Positions 44,341 through 51,720 of a DNA stretch of 51,720 nt are shown here, in pieces (position 1 is the stretch's first letter; each line of letters begins with the position of its first letter). Under the pieces are notes generated by a model. It worked only from the letters and a program-made list of their open reading frames with translations, ran no database searches and was not told the DNA's origin. This DNA comes from Deltaproteobacteria bacterium (GTDB lineage: Bacteria; Myxococcota; UBA727; VGSZ01): the NCBI GenBank assembly GCA_020850995.1, contig JADZDP010000120.1:1-51720 (forward strand), in the 5' to 3' direction. The position numbers and the translations under genes were made by a program.

Positions 44341-46910
44341 TGGTGGGCCCTCGTCGTCCTGGCCTCGATCCGAGCACCCCCGTGGTGAACGCCGGCGGTG
44401 GCGCGCCCATCACCAGCGCCGGCGAGACCGCGGCGGTGGGCGCCACGGGCAGCGAGCCCACCGAAAGCACGCACCCCGTGGTCATCGACGTCATCGAGGC
44501 CGCCGGTGGCCACGCGACGATGCCCGTGTCGCCAGGGAGCACCATCACCAACGCCGGCACGGCCACGATCACCGAGCTGCACGAGGCGCATGAGGCGCTC
44601 CGGAACGCTGGCGATCCTCAGGCCACCGAGGCGCTGCGGCGCGTCGAGCAGCGGGCCGCGGTGGAGATCCCCATCCGCGCGCGCCTGGCGACCGCGCGCG
44701 CCAACGGGCGTATGCCGAGCGAGGTGCCCGGCATCCTGCGTGAGCGGCAGGGGCGCATCACCTTCTACCCAGCCGACGAGTCGCTCTTGCCCTTCGAGCT
44801 CGACCGCGCCAAGGCCGCGGGCCTGCCGAGGGACGTGCTCTTGATCGCGCGCGTCACCAAGAAGTCGGTGGAGCTGGTCGACGAGAACGGCAACAACGTC
44901 AAGGCCACGCTCTACGCGCTGCGCCAGGAGCGCGCCGCCAAGCTCGGTGGGCACTTCACGGCCATCGTCGACCTCGTCGACGGCACGCCACACCTGCGTG
45001 ACCTGGCCACCGGCGACCTGCACCTCGCCCCGACCACGCTCAAGGCCGGCACCGTGGTGGCGGGGCACGTGGACCCACGCGGGCAGATCGTGCTCGACGA
45101 GACCATCGCTGCCGGCGAGAGCGCGCAGGCGCGCTCGTGGACCATCGCAGCGGGACAGCACCTCGACCCCACCTTCCCGGTCGAGGCCAGCGCCGAGGCC
45201 GCCGCCCTCCTCAAGAGCCCCGGCCTCGACGACCCCTCGCTGGTCGATCGCAAGAGCGAGCCCTTCTTCGCCATCGACAACCACGGCAGCAAAGACATCG
45301 ATCAAGCCATGCGCCTCACGCGCAGGAGCGACGGCGGCTTCGTCTTGCAGTACGCGCTCGCCGACATGGCGTATGCGGTGAAGCCCGGCATGGCGCTGTG
45401 GGACGAGGCGCTCGAGCGCGGCGCCAGCTTCTACCTGCCGGGCATCAACGTGCCCATGCAGCCGCGCGAGATCTGCGAGCGCGGCGTGTCGCTCAACGCC
45501 CACGAGGATCACCGCGCGCTCGTCATCACGGTGGAGCTCGACGCCAACGGCAAGGTCGAGAAGCGCACGAGCGAGCGCGCCTTCATCCACTCGCAGGCGC
45601 AGCTCACCTACCCCGGTGTGTCGGCCTTCCTCGAGGGCAGAGCGGGGCTCGACAAGGACGACCAGGGGCACGACGTGCCCAAGGTGGTCAAGGACCAGCT
45701 CACGATCTTCCATGCGCTCGGCAGCGTGCTGCAGCGCCAGGCACATCAGCGCGGCGTGGTGAGTCCCGAGCGGCGCGAGACGCGCATCGGCCTCGATGGC
45801 AGCAAGTTCTTTCTGCACGCGGTCGAGAGCGACCTGGCGAGCGGTCTCAACGCCGAGCTGTCGATCCTGGCCAACTGCGCGGGGGCGAGCCAGCTCGCCT
45901 CCACGGGCATCCCCGGCATCGAGGCGCCGGGCATCTTCCGCGTGCACCCGCCGCCCGGGCCCGAGAAGCTCGAGGCGCTGCGTCGCCTGGTGGGCGCCAT
46001 CGTCGACGCCAACCACGCGCCCGCCTCGTGGCACTGGCAACAGGGCGAAGCGCTCAACGACTGGGTCGATCGCGTGCGCACCCTGCCCACCACCGAGCGC
46101 GAGCACGCGCTCGCGGTGGCGCTGCAAAACCAGGTGATCGGCATCCAGGTCGCCTCGGAGTACTCGCGCAAGCCCGAGCTGCACTCGGGGCTGATGGTAG
46201 AGGGCTACGGTCGCTTCACCGCGCCCATGCGCGAGGTGGTGGGCCTGTTGTCGCACGCCACGCTGGTGCAGCTCGAGGCGCTCAAGCGCGTGCGCGCCCT
46301 CGGTGTGGCCGACGCGGAGCTCAAGCCCTTGTGGGAGCACATGCTGCTGGGCGCGCTGGTGCGGCCGAGCGAGCTGTCGGCCGAGCGCGCCACGCTCGCC
46401 AAGCGTGCGGTGGCGCTCGAGACCCTGCGCGGCCCCGCGCTCTTGGGCGCGGCGCGCGCGCTCCTGGCCGACATCGCGGGCGCGCCCGCGCTCAGCGACG
46501 CCGAGCGCAAGGCCGTCGACGCCACCGTGCAGCGCGCTGTGGGCTCGGGGAATTCGTCGCGCATGAAGCAGAAGCAGTGCGAGAACGCCGCCACGCGCCT
46601 CTTGTTCGACGATCTGTTCCGCTCGGATCTCGGTGGTGTCGCCGCCGGCAACCCGAACGCGCCCATGCGCGAGGGCACGGTCATCAACGCGAGCCCCGGG
46701 CGACTCACGGTGTTGCTCAAGAACCCCGAGGTCGAGGTCAAGATCGGCCGCGAGGACCTGGGCGACGCCATGCTGCTCGATCGCGACGGCGCCGAGGTGC
46801 GCTACACGCACAAGAACGGCCAGCAGTGCAGCGTGCTGGTGGGCGCCCCGGTGCGCATCCGCGCCACCTACCACGACGGCGAGAAGCTGCACTTCGCCAT
46901 CGTCGACTGA
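44340..46910 (+). CDS. RNase II/R-family (RNB) protein with one altered metal-site residue
   Basis: 856 residues. About 125 N-terminal residues are Gly/Thr/Ala-rich and unlike the family. Cold-shock-like OB modules follow (ITFYPADESLLPFEL, VDPRGQIVL). The RNB domain contains FFAIDNHGSKDIDQAM: the conserved acidic cluster D-x5-D-x-D-D reads D313, D319, D321 and Gln322. The downstream motif, usually TSPIRRYxD, reads TAPMREVVG, keeping the Arg. An S1-like domain closes the protein (REGTVINASPGRLTVLLKN). Family members degrade RNA 3' to 5' in the cytoplasm. The changes put activity in question. Structured repeat B starts 16 bp after its stop, in sense, so the transcript may end in that structure. 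Confidence 0.85.
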   Translation: MVGPRRPGLDPSTPVVNAGGGAPITSAGETAAVGATGSEPTESTHPVVIDVIEAAGGHATMPVSPGSTITNAGTATITELHEAHEALRNAGDPQATEALRRVEQRAAVEIPIRARLATARANGRMPSEVPGILRERQGRITFYPADESLLPFELDRAKAAGLPRDVLLIARVTKKSVELVDENGNNVKATLYALRQERAAKLGGHFTAIVDLVDGTPHLRDLATGDLHLAPTTLKAGTVVAGHVDPRGQIVLDETIAAGESAQARSWTIAAGQHLDPTFPVEASAEAAALLKSPGLDDPSLVDRKSEPFFAIDNHGSKDIDQAMRLTRRSDGGFVLQYALADMAYAVKPGMALWDEALERGASFYLPGINVPMQPREICERGVSLNAHEDHRALVITVELDANGKVEKRTSERAFIHSQAQLTYPGVSAFLEGRAGLDKDDQGHDVPKVVKDQLTIFHALGSVLQRQAHQRGVVSPERRETRIGLDGSKFFLHAVESDLASGLNAELSILANCAGASQLASTGIPGIEAPGIFRVHPPPGPEKLEALRRLVGAIVDANHAPASWHWQQGEALNDWVDRVRTLPTTEREHALAVALQNQVIGIQVASEYSRKPELHSGLMVEGYGRFTAPMREVVGLLSHATLVQLEALKRVRALGVADAELKPLWEHMLLGALVRPSELSAERATLAKRAVALETLRGPALLGAARALLADIAGAPALSDAERKAVDATVQRAVGSGNSSRMKQKQCENAATRLLFDDLFRSDLGGVAAGNPNAPMREGTVINASPGRLTVLLKNPEVEVKIGREDLGDAMLLDRDGAEVRYTHKNGQQCSVLVGAPVRIRATYHDGEKLHFAIVD

Positions 46911-46926
46911 TCTCAGCGGCCCCAGA

Positions 46927-47060
46927 ATTGGTTGACCGAAGGATCGCGAAGGGACTTGCCACGAGGGCAAGGAGCAGCGGAGGCGCGTGCCCGTCGGCAC
47001 GTGCCGAGCACGCGACGCAGCCATCGTGGCAAGGACCGAGCGACGAATGAATCAACCAAT
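46927..47060 (+). repeat. Structured intergenic repeat, copy B
   Basis: Outer arms ATTGGTTGA (46927-46935) and TCAACCAAT (47052-47060) pair perfectly. After 18-19 nt on each side, CTTGCCACGA pairs with TCGTGGCAAG. The core 46966-47022 starts GGCAAGGAG, has hairpin CGTGCC-cgtc-GGCACG, and ends ACGCGACGCAGCC. The right outer arm is exactly the last two codons plus stop of nadE. It lies between convergent genes. Confidence 0.88.
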
Positions 47061-49109
47061 ACTGGAGTCGCTGTCGCTCTCGGCGACGTACGCGTCGACC
47101 TGCGCCAGCCACTCGTCGACGCGCACGTCGCTCGGCATGCGCCAATCGCCGCGCGGCGACAGCGCCACCATGCCCACCTTGGGTCCGTCGGTGGCGCAGC
47201 TACGCTTGAACTGGTTCTGGAAGAAGCGCTTCAAGAACACCTTGAGCCAGCGCTGGTGGTCCGTGAGCGGGTAGCGCGCACCGAACGCTGCCTGCGCGAG
47301 GTCGAGGATGCGCGCGGGCGTGCGTCCGTGGCGCACGAAGTGGAACAGGTAGAAGTCGTGCAGCTCGTAGGGGCCGATGGCGGCCTCCGTCAGGTGCGCG
47401 ATCTTGCCGTTGACGTCGGGCGGCAACAGCTCCGGCGAGATGGGCGTGTCGAGGATGGAGAACAGCGTGGCGCGCAGGCGTTCCACGTCACCCTTGCCCT
47501 GCGTGCCCGCCCACGTCGTCACGCGCTCGTTGGCCACCCAACGGATGACGAACTGGATCAGCGTCTTCGGTACGCCGGCGTTGACGTCGTACATCGAGAT
47601 GTGGTCGCCCGCGTAGGTGCACCAGCCCAGCGCCTTCTCGCTCAGGTCACCGGTGCCGACGACGATGCCGCCCGCTTGGTTGGCGATGGTCATCAGCACC
47701 AGCGTGCGCATGCGCGCTTGCACGTTCTCGAGCGTGGGATCGCCCAGGCGCGGATCCTGCCGGATACGCGTGATCATCTCGTCGACGTTGGCGGCGTCCT
47801 TTGCCGCCGGGTGTCCCACGGCCGCCAGCACGTGGCGGGCCGCGTCGTTGATGGAGATGGTGCGCAGCGTGGCGCCCAGGCTCTCGGCGAGCGCTCCGGC
47901 GTTGCCCTTGGTGGCGTCGCTGGTGCCGAGGCCGGGCATGGTGACGCACACGAGATCGCTGCGCGGGCGCTTGCACAGGTCGAGCGCGCCCGCGGCCACC
48001 AGCGCCGCATGCGTGGAGTCGAGGCCGCCGGAGACGCCGAGCACGAGCTTGGCGCCGGGCGGTAGCGCGTTCATGCGTGTGGCCAGGGCGTTGGTCTGGA
48101 TCTCGAAGATCTCCCACGCGCGTGTGGCCATGGTCGCGGGGTCGCGCGGCAGGAAGGGGTGGGGTGCCACGCCACGCACGAGGCCGGCCGCGGGCTCGGC
48201 GCTAAAGCCGACGCGACGCCAGGGGCGCGGGGGCGCCAGGTTCGTGGCGCAGTCGCCGAAGGTGCCGGTGACGCGACGATCGTGCACCAGCGCGTCCAAG
48301 TCGACGTCGGTGGTGACCAGTTGGCCCTCGCGCGCGAAGCGCCGCGACTCTCCGACGAGCGCGCCGTTCTCACAGATGAAGGCGTCGGCGTCGAACGCGA
48401 GGTCGGTGGAGGACTCGCCCGGGCCGGCCGCGACGTAGAGGTACGCGCACTTGCCGCGGTCGCTGGCCGAGCGCGCCAACAAGCGACGGAGGTCGGCCTT
48501 GCCGATGGTGAAGTTCGACGCCGACAGGTTGCAGCACACGGTGGCGCCGGCGCCCACCTGGAGCATCGACGGCGGCACCTGCACCCAGATGTCCTCGCAG
48601 ATTTCCAGGCCGACCGTGAGATCGGCGATGCCCTCGGCGTGGAACAGCAGGTCCGTGCCGAAGGGCACGTCGCTGCCACACAGGCGCACCATCGCGCCCG
48701 CGGCCACCTCAGTACCGGGGCGGAACCAGCGCCGCTCCTCGAACTCGCGGTAGTTCGGCAGGTAGCTCTTCGGCACCACGCCGAGCACGCGGCCGCGCTG
48801 CACGGCGACGGCGACGTTGTAGAGCCCTTGGGGCGTCGCCAAGGGCATGCCCAGCACGGCGAGCGGCGACAGCTCGCGCGACTCCTCCACCAGCCGCTCG
48901 AGCGCGGCCAGCGACGAGGCCAGCAAGGTGCCGTCGAAGAACAGGTCGCGCGCGGTGTAGGTCGAGAGGCCGAGCTCGGGGAACACCACCAGCGCCGAGC
49001 GTTGCTCATGGGCCTGACGCCAAAGAGCGAGCGTCTCCTCGGCGTTGTTGCGCGAGCTGCCGACCGTACACGCGGGGACCGCGACGCTGACCCTGGCGAA
49101 GCCGCGCAT
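47052..49109 (-). CDS. nadE: Glutamine-dependent NAD+ synthetase
   Basis: 685 residues with GGAGGT just before the ATG. The N-terminal nitrilase-type glutaminase has the catalytic triad in VVFPELGLSTYTARD (Glu), PKSYLPNYREFEERR (Lys) and GLEICEDIW (Cys). The C-terminal NAD synthetase has the P-loop GVSGGLDST, VTMPGLGTSDATK and NQAGGIVVGTGDLSEKALGWCTYAGDH in pieces. It amidates nicotinic acid adenine dinucleotide using glutamine. The last residues (SDSDSSIG) extend past the family homology, and the final ATTGGTTGA forms the outer arm of repeat B. Confidence 0.95.
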   Translation of the reverse strand: MRGFARVSVAVPACTVGSSRNNAEETLALWRQAHEQRSALVVFPELGLSTYTARDLFFDGTLLASSLAALERLVEESRELSPLAVLGMPLATPQGLYNVAVAVQRGRVLGVVPKSYLPNYREFEERRWFRPGTEVAAGAMVRLCGSDVPFGTDLLFHAEGIADLTVGLEICEDIWVQVPPSMLQVGAGATVCCNLSASNFTIGKADLRRLLARSASDRGKCAYLYVAAGPGESSTDLAFDADAFICENGALVGESRRFAREGQLVTTDVDLDALVHDRRVTGTFGDCATNLAPPRPWRRVGFSAEPAAGLVRGVAPHPFLPRDPATMATRAWEIFEIQTNALATRMNALPPGAKLVLGVSGGLDSTHAALVAAGALDLCKRPRSDLVCVTMPGLGTSDATKGNAGALAESLGATLRTISINDAARHVLAAVGHPAAKDAANVDEMITRIRQDPRLGDPTLENVQARMRTLVLMTIANQAGGIVVGTGDLSEKALGWCTYAGDHISMYDVNAGVPKTLIQFVIRWVANERVTTWAGTQGKGDVERLRATLFSILDTPISPELLPPDVNGKIAHLTEAAIGPYELHDFYLFHFVRHGRTPARILDLAQAAFGARYPLTDHQRWLKVFLKRFFQNQFKRSCATDGPKVGMVALSPRGDWRMPSDVRVDEWLAQVDAYVAESDSDSSIG

Positions 49110-49179
49110 GGCGCACCTCCAGCTGCGTGTTAGGGCCAGACCGTCGAGACGCCAAGGCCCCCTGGCGGTTCGGCGGCCA

Positions 49180-50232
49180 TCACCCCGCTGCGACGACGCG
49201 GTTCCTGCCCTCGCGCTTGGCCTTGAGCATGGCGTCGTCGGCGGCCTTGATGAGGCCGACCTTGTCGATGGCGTCTTTCGGATACGAGGCGACGCCGATG
49301 CTGACCGAGATGACGCCGTTCGGCTGCACCTCGCGCCGCTCGAAGGGGTGCGCGGCGATCATCTCGCGCACCCGATCGGCGCGCACCAAGGCGCCAGCGC
49401 CATCGGTCATGGGCAGAATGATGCAGAACTCCTCGCCGCCGTAGCGCGACACGATGTCGGAGAGGCGCCCGCGAAAGCGGAATTCGGGGGCGTCTTGCGT
49501 GGCCGTGAGCAGGCGCCCGAGCTCCTTGAGCAGCGTGTCGCCCGCCGGGTGACCGCACAGGTCGTTGTAGTTCTTGAAGTGGTCGACGTCGATGAAGATG
49601 AGCGAGAGCGGGTTGCCGTAGCGCGCCGCGCGCGCCAGCTCTTGCGTCATCGCTTCCTGGAAGAAGCGGTGGTTGTACAGGCCGGTCAGGCCGTCGCGCA
49701 GGGCGAGCTTCTCGAGCTCGGCGTTGGCCTCGCGCAGTTGCTTGGTGCGGTCTTCCACCTCGTGCTCGAGGCGGCGCTCGCTGTCTTGCACCTGTGAGAG
49801 CGCGCGCAGCAGGAGCGCGTTCTTGTCGGTCAGCTCGGCCACCAGGCGCTGGTTCTCGCGTTCGAGGTTGGCTTGATGCACGGCGCTCTTCACCACGCCG
49901 ATGAGCTCCGCGATACGCACAGGCTTCGACAGGAAGCGGTGCACCTGCGCGACGTTGACGGCGTCGGACAGGTCCTTCACGCGATCGGACGCGGTCACCA
50001 GGATGCGCGCCGCGTGCGGTCGCAGCGCCACCGCCTCGCGCAAGAGCTCGACGCCGGTGAGGCCGGGCATCATCTGATCGGCGACGATGCAGGCGACCTC
50101 TTCGCTCTCGAGGATGGCCTTGCCGGCCAGGCCATCGGCCGCCGTGAGCACGCGGAAGCTCGCCTTGAGCGCGCTCTCGAACAGCTTGAGGATGCCGTCG
50201 TCGTCGTCGACGACCAGCAGGGTGTCGCTCAC
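49180..50232 (-). CDS. Response regulator with GGDEF diguanylate cyclase domain
   Basis: 350 residues from a GTG that overlaps the stop of the SRPBCC gene (GTGA). The receiver domain (TLLVVDDDDGILKLFESAL, VADQMMPGLTG with the phospho-acceptor Asp, LVTASD, FLSKPV) is joined by a coiled coil (about residues 125-185: LERENQRLVAELTDKNALLL, RLEHEVEDRTKQLREANAEL) to a GGDEF domain. That domain has RDGLTGLYNHRFF, FIDVDHFKNYND, active site RYGGEEF and an RLSD inhibitory site five residues before it. It should make cyclic-di-GMP on phosphorylation and be product-inhibited. Cytoplasmic. Confidence 0.94.
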   Translation of the reverse strand: MSDTLLVVDDDDGILKLFESALKASFRVLTAADGLAGKAILESEEVACIVADQMMPGLTGVELLREAVALRPHAARILVTASDRVKDLSDAVNVAQVHRFLSKPVRIAELIGVVKSAVHQANLERENQRLVAELTDKNALLLRALSQVQDSERRLEHEVEDRTKQLREANAELEKLALRDGLTGLYNHRFFQEAMTQELARAARYGNPLSLIFIDVDHFKNYNDLCGHPAGDTLLKELGRLLTATQDAPEFRFRGRLSDIVSRYGGEEFCIILPMTDGAGALVRADRVREMIAAHPFERREVQPNGVISVSIGVASYPKDAIDKVGLIKAADDAMLKAKREGRNRVVAAG

Positions 50233-50750
50233 GGTGCACCGGGTGTGGCAGGGGTGAGGTGCTCGCGCAAGCGGACCAGGGCGCGGTCGATCTCGGCGCT
50301 GCGGGCGCCCTCGAGCCAGGGGCGTAACCATGCGCCCATCACGCGCGGCGCGGTGGCCTGCTCTTCCCAGACCAGCAAGGTGCCGGTGGCGAGCTCCGTC
50401 AGCGCGATCTTCATGCGTACGCGGTCCACCTGGCCGCCGACCTGGGCGTCGATCCAGGTACCACCGGGTGACCGGTCGGTACGCACCAGCGCGCCCTCGA
50501 CCTCGCCACAGGTCCACCGCAGCCCCTCGGCGCGCGCGCCATGGAACGTGCACTCGCGCGCCTCGGGGCCGAAGGCCCAGCCCGGCCAGCGCGACAGGTC
50601 GTCGACCTCGGCGCTCACGGCGGCAAGCGGCGCCGGCAGCTCGACGCTCCGCTTGATGCGCAGATCGCGAGGAAGCACCAGTCCGAGCACGGTGAACGCC
50701 AGCAGCAGGGCGCCGAGCCCGAGCCCGACGAGCTTGAGCACCCGAGGCAT
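50229..50750 (-). CDS. Membrane-anchored SRPBCC-like protein
   Basis: 173 residues. MPRVLKLVGLGLGALLLAFTVLGLVLP forms an N-terminal helix. The rest (RSVELPAPLAAVSAEVDDLSRWPGWAF, CGEVEGALVRTD, MKIALTELATGTLLVWEEQ, WLEGARSAEIDRALVRLREHL) matches the SRPBCC/polyketide-cyclase fold, a ligand-binding or hydrolase helix-grip domain. The ligand is unknown. It is coupled to the downstream GGDEF regulator by a 4-bp overlap. Repeat C lies upstream of it. Confidence 0.8.
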   Translation of the reverse strand: MPRVLKLVGLGLGALLLAFTVLGLVLPRDLRIKRSVELPAPLAAVSAEVDDLSRWPGWAFGPEARECTFHGARAEGLRWTCGEVEGALVRTDRSPGGTWIDAQVGGQVDRVRMKIALTELATGTLLVWEEQATAPRVMGAWLRPWLEGARSAEIDRALVRLREHLTPATPGAP

Positions 50751-51052
50751 GAGCCCACGCTGTCGTGTTTTCCCGGTCAGATCAAGCGTCGCGCGCTGGC
50801 GTGGTCGCGAACACGGTGGCGAGAGAGCTGATCCGGTTGCAGCGCCGTCGCGAGCGTGAGCCGGTGGTGCGAGGGCAAGGAGACGCGCAGGCGCGTGGGC
50901 CATAGCCACGTGCCGAGCACGCGACGCCGCCGTCGCACCACCGGCTCGCGCGCAGCAGGCGATGTAGCCGAATCAGCTCTCTGGGTGGTCGAACGCCGCG
51001 AGCGACGGCGTTGGACCCCGCAGCCGGGCGCGCGCTGCACGAAGCGACGACG
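50751..51052. other. 302-bp intergenic region holding repeat C
   Basis: Between the 5' end of the SRPBCC gene and the 3' end of the unknown minus-strand gene. More than half of it (50822-50982) is structured repeat C. The remainder (50751-50821 and 50983-51052) shows no coding frame; the SRPBCC/GGDEF promoter must lie in its left part or read through the repeat. Confidence 0.6.
50822..50982 (+). repeat. Structured intergenic repeat, copy C
   Basis: Outer arms AGAGAGCTGATCCGG (50822-50836) and CCGAATCAGCTCTCT (50968-50982), one mismatch. Inner arms GAGCCGGTGGTGCGA (50858-50872) and TCGCACCACCGGCTC (50933-50947), perfect 15 bp. The core 50874-50931 starts GGCAAGGAG, has hairpin CGTGG...CCACG and ends ACGCGACGCCGCC. 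It is the clearest full-length copy. Confidence 0.9.
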
Positions 51053-51586
51053 TCAGGGTACCAGCGCGAGGGCACGGTCGACGTAGTTCGTGCTCCCCGC
51101 GTCAGCATTGAAGCGCCGGGCCGATTGCGTCAGGCGCCGCAGGACCGCTTCGTACTCGTCTTGGCTGACGTCGCGCAGCGACAGGTAGAGGGCCGCCGCC
51201 GCTTGGAGATAGGAGAAGAGCGGGTTTGCGTCGCGCCCGTCGGGCCGGCGCCGCAGGTGGTTGTAGAGGCGCTCGAACTCGGCGTCGTACACGGGCTGCC
51301 CCGTCGCCGCGCAGTAGTCCCTCGCCGTCCGCTCGATGAGCAAGAAGAAGAGCTCGTACGCTGGTGGTGGCCCTTGCGCGAAGTCCGGCGGCTTCGCCGT
51401 GCCGGTCCACAGGGATGAGATTGGCTTCAAGGTGATGTCGACGTCGTTCCGACCGCCCATGACCCGAACCGCCGCGCCGAGCGCTTGCGGTCGCCGGTGC
51501 TCGTCGACACAGACGCCGATGCAGGGCATGGCGCCGTCGAGCGACAGGCCCGCTTTTGCGAGCACGCGATGCACCTCGGTATCCAT
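51053..51586 (-). CDS. Unknown protein flanked by structured repeats C and D
   Basis: 177 residues. The N-terminal part is strand-rich (PCIGVCVDEHRRPQALGAAVRVMGGRNDVDITLKPI in pieces). The rest is helical, with several aromatic residues (YELFFLLIERTARDYCAATG, YNHLRRRPDGRDANPLFSYLQAAAALYLSLRDVS in pieces). No signal peptide, membrane helix or known domain is seen. It is bounded by two direct copies of the structured repeat, so it may be a passenger gene; composition is not obviously different from its neighbours. Confidence is moderate that it is a real gene (long frame, coding-like codon use). Confidence 0.6.
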   Translation of the reverse strand: MDTEVHRVLAKAGLSLDGAMPCIGVCVDEHRRPQALGAAVRVMGGRNDVDITLKPISSLWTGTAKPPDFAQGPPPAYELFFLLIERTARDYCAATGQPVYDAEFERLYNHLRRRPDGRDANPLFSYLQAAAALYLSLRDVSQDEYEAVLRRLTQSARRFNADAGSTNYVDRALALVP

Positions 51587-51640
51587 GGCGTCTGACTAGT
51601 GCCACAAACCCGAAGTTCGTAGGGGGTAGTGCGCAGCGGA

Positions 51641-51720
51641 TTCTTGCCGGTGGCAAGGAGCCCCGCAGCCGCGTAGCAGCGCTACGCGGCGAGGACGCGA
51701 CGTAGCCACCGGCGAGAAGA
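51641..51720 (+). repeat. Structured intergenic repeat, copy D (cut by window end)
   Basis: Inner arms TTCTTGCCGGT (51641-51651) and ACCGGCGAGAA (51708-51718) pair with one wobble position. The core 51652-51707 starts GGCAAGGAG, has the perfect 10-bp hairpin GCCGCGTAGC-agc-GCTACGCGGC and ends ACGCGACGTAGCC. The outer right arm would lie beyond the window. Confidence 0.85.

Overview
The window reads as a high-GC, gene-dense chromosome segment from a myxobacterium-like organism (Myxococcota or a close relative). The pointers are indirect: lipoproteins with long Glu-Gly linkers, DUF4215-type Cys-rich repeats, a MYXO-CTERM-like tail (Cys, membrane helix, Arg cluster), a TonB-dependent receptor with its own TonB-C-like module, an endonuclease-type MutL, and frequent GTG starts with 4-base stop/start overlaps. 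I saw no rRNA, CRISPR array, phage or intact insertion sequence.

Layout. 1-6.1 kb: a tandem-domain ThyX (cut by the window edge), a NUDIX hydrolase, a Cys-rich secreted protein, a TonB-dependent receptor and a divergent lipoprotein. 6.1-7.2 kb: a REP-associated transposase-like (RAYT) gene that has lost both catalytic motifs, with a long structured repeat exactly at its stop codon. 7.3-12 kb: a lipoprotein alpha/beta hydrolase, TetR-MAPEG and an NHL-repeat lipoprotein. 12.1-18.3 kb: a surface glycan or glycosylation cluster (STT3/GT-C-like membrane protein, YfhO-like membrane protein, UDP-glucuronate decarboxylase, GT2). 18.3-26.7 kb: a large AAA/TPR regulator divergent from an Opp/Dpp-like ABC operon whose ATPase and binding protein look functionally rewired. 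26.7-32.5 kb: UbiB-type kinase, mutL, a short miaA, and a single reading frame joining HisC to cytidylate kinase. 32.5-38.2 kb: two cell-envelope proteins, hisS, a TlpA-like thioredoxin, a secreted protein and a hybrid response-regulator/histidine kinase. 38.2-41.3 kb (minus strand): tpiA, a Glu-Gly lipoprotein, secG and tRNA-Leu(GAG). 41.3-51.7 kb: POT transporter, small proteins, an RNase II/R-like protein, NAD synthetase, a GGDEF response regulator, an SRPBCC protein and an unknown gene.

The most unusual signal is a family of four structured intergenic repeats (A 6104-6268 minus; B 46927-47060 plus; C 50822-50982 plus; D from 51641 plus, cut by the window end). All share a core of about 57 nt (GGCAAGGAG at one end, ACGCGACG near the other, around a central hairpin). 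Their flanking arms differ in sequence from copy to copy, yet within each copy the left and right arms are complementary, so pairing is kept while sequence is not. One copy abuts the catalytically dead RAYT gene, one overlaps the end of nadE, and two flank an unknown gene as direct repeats. I do not recognise this family; it is the best candidate here for an undescribed system.
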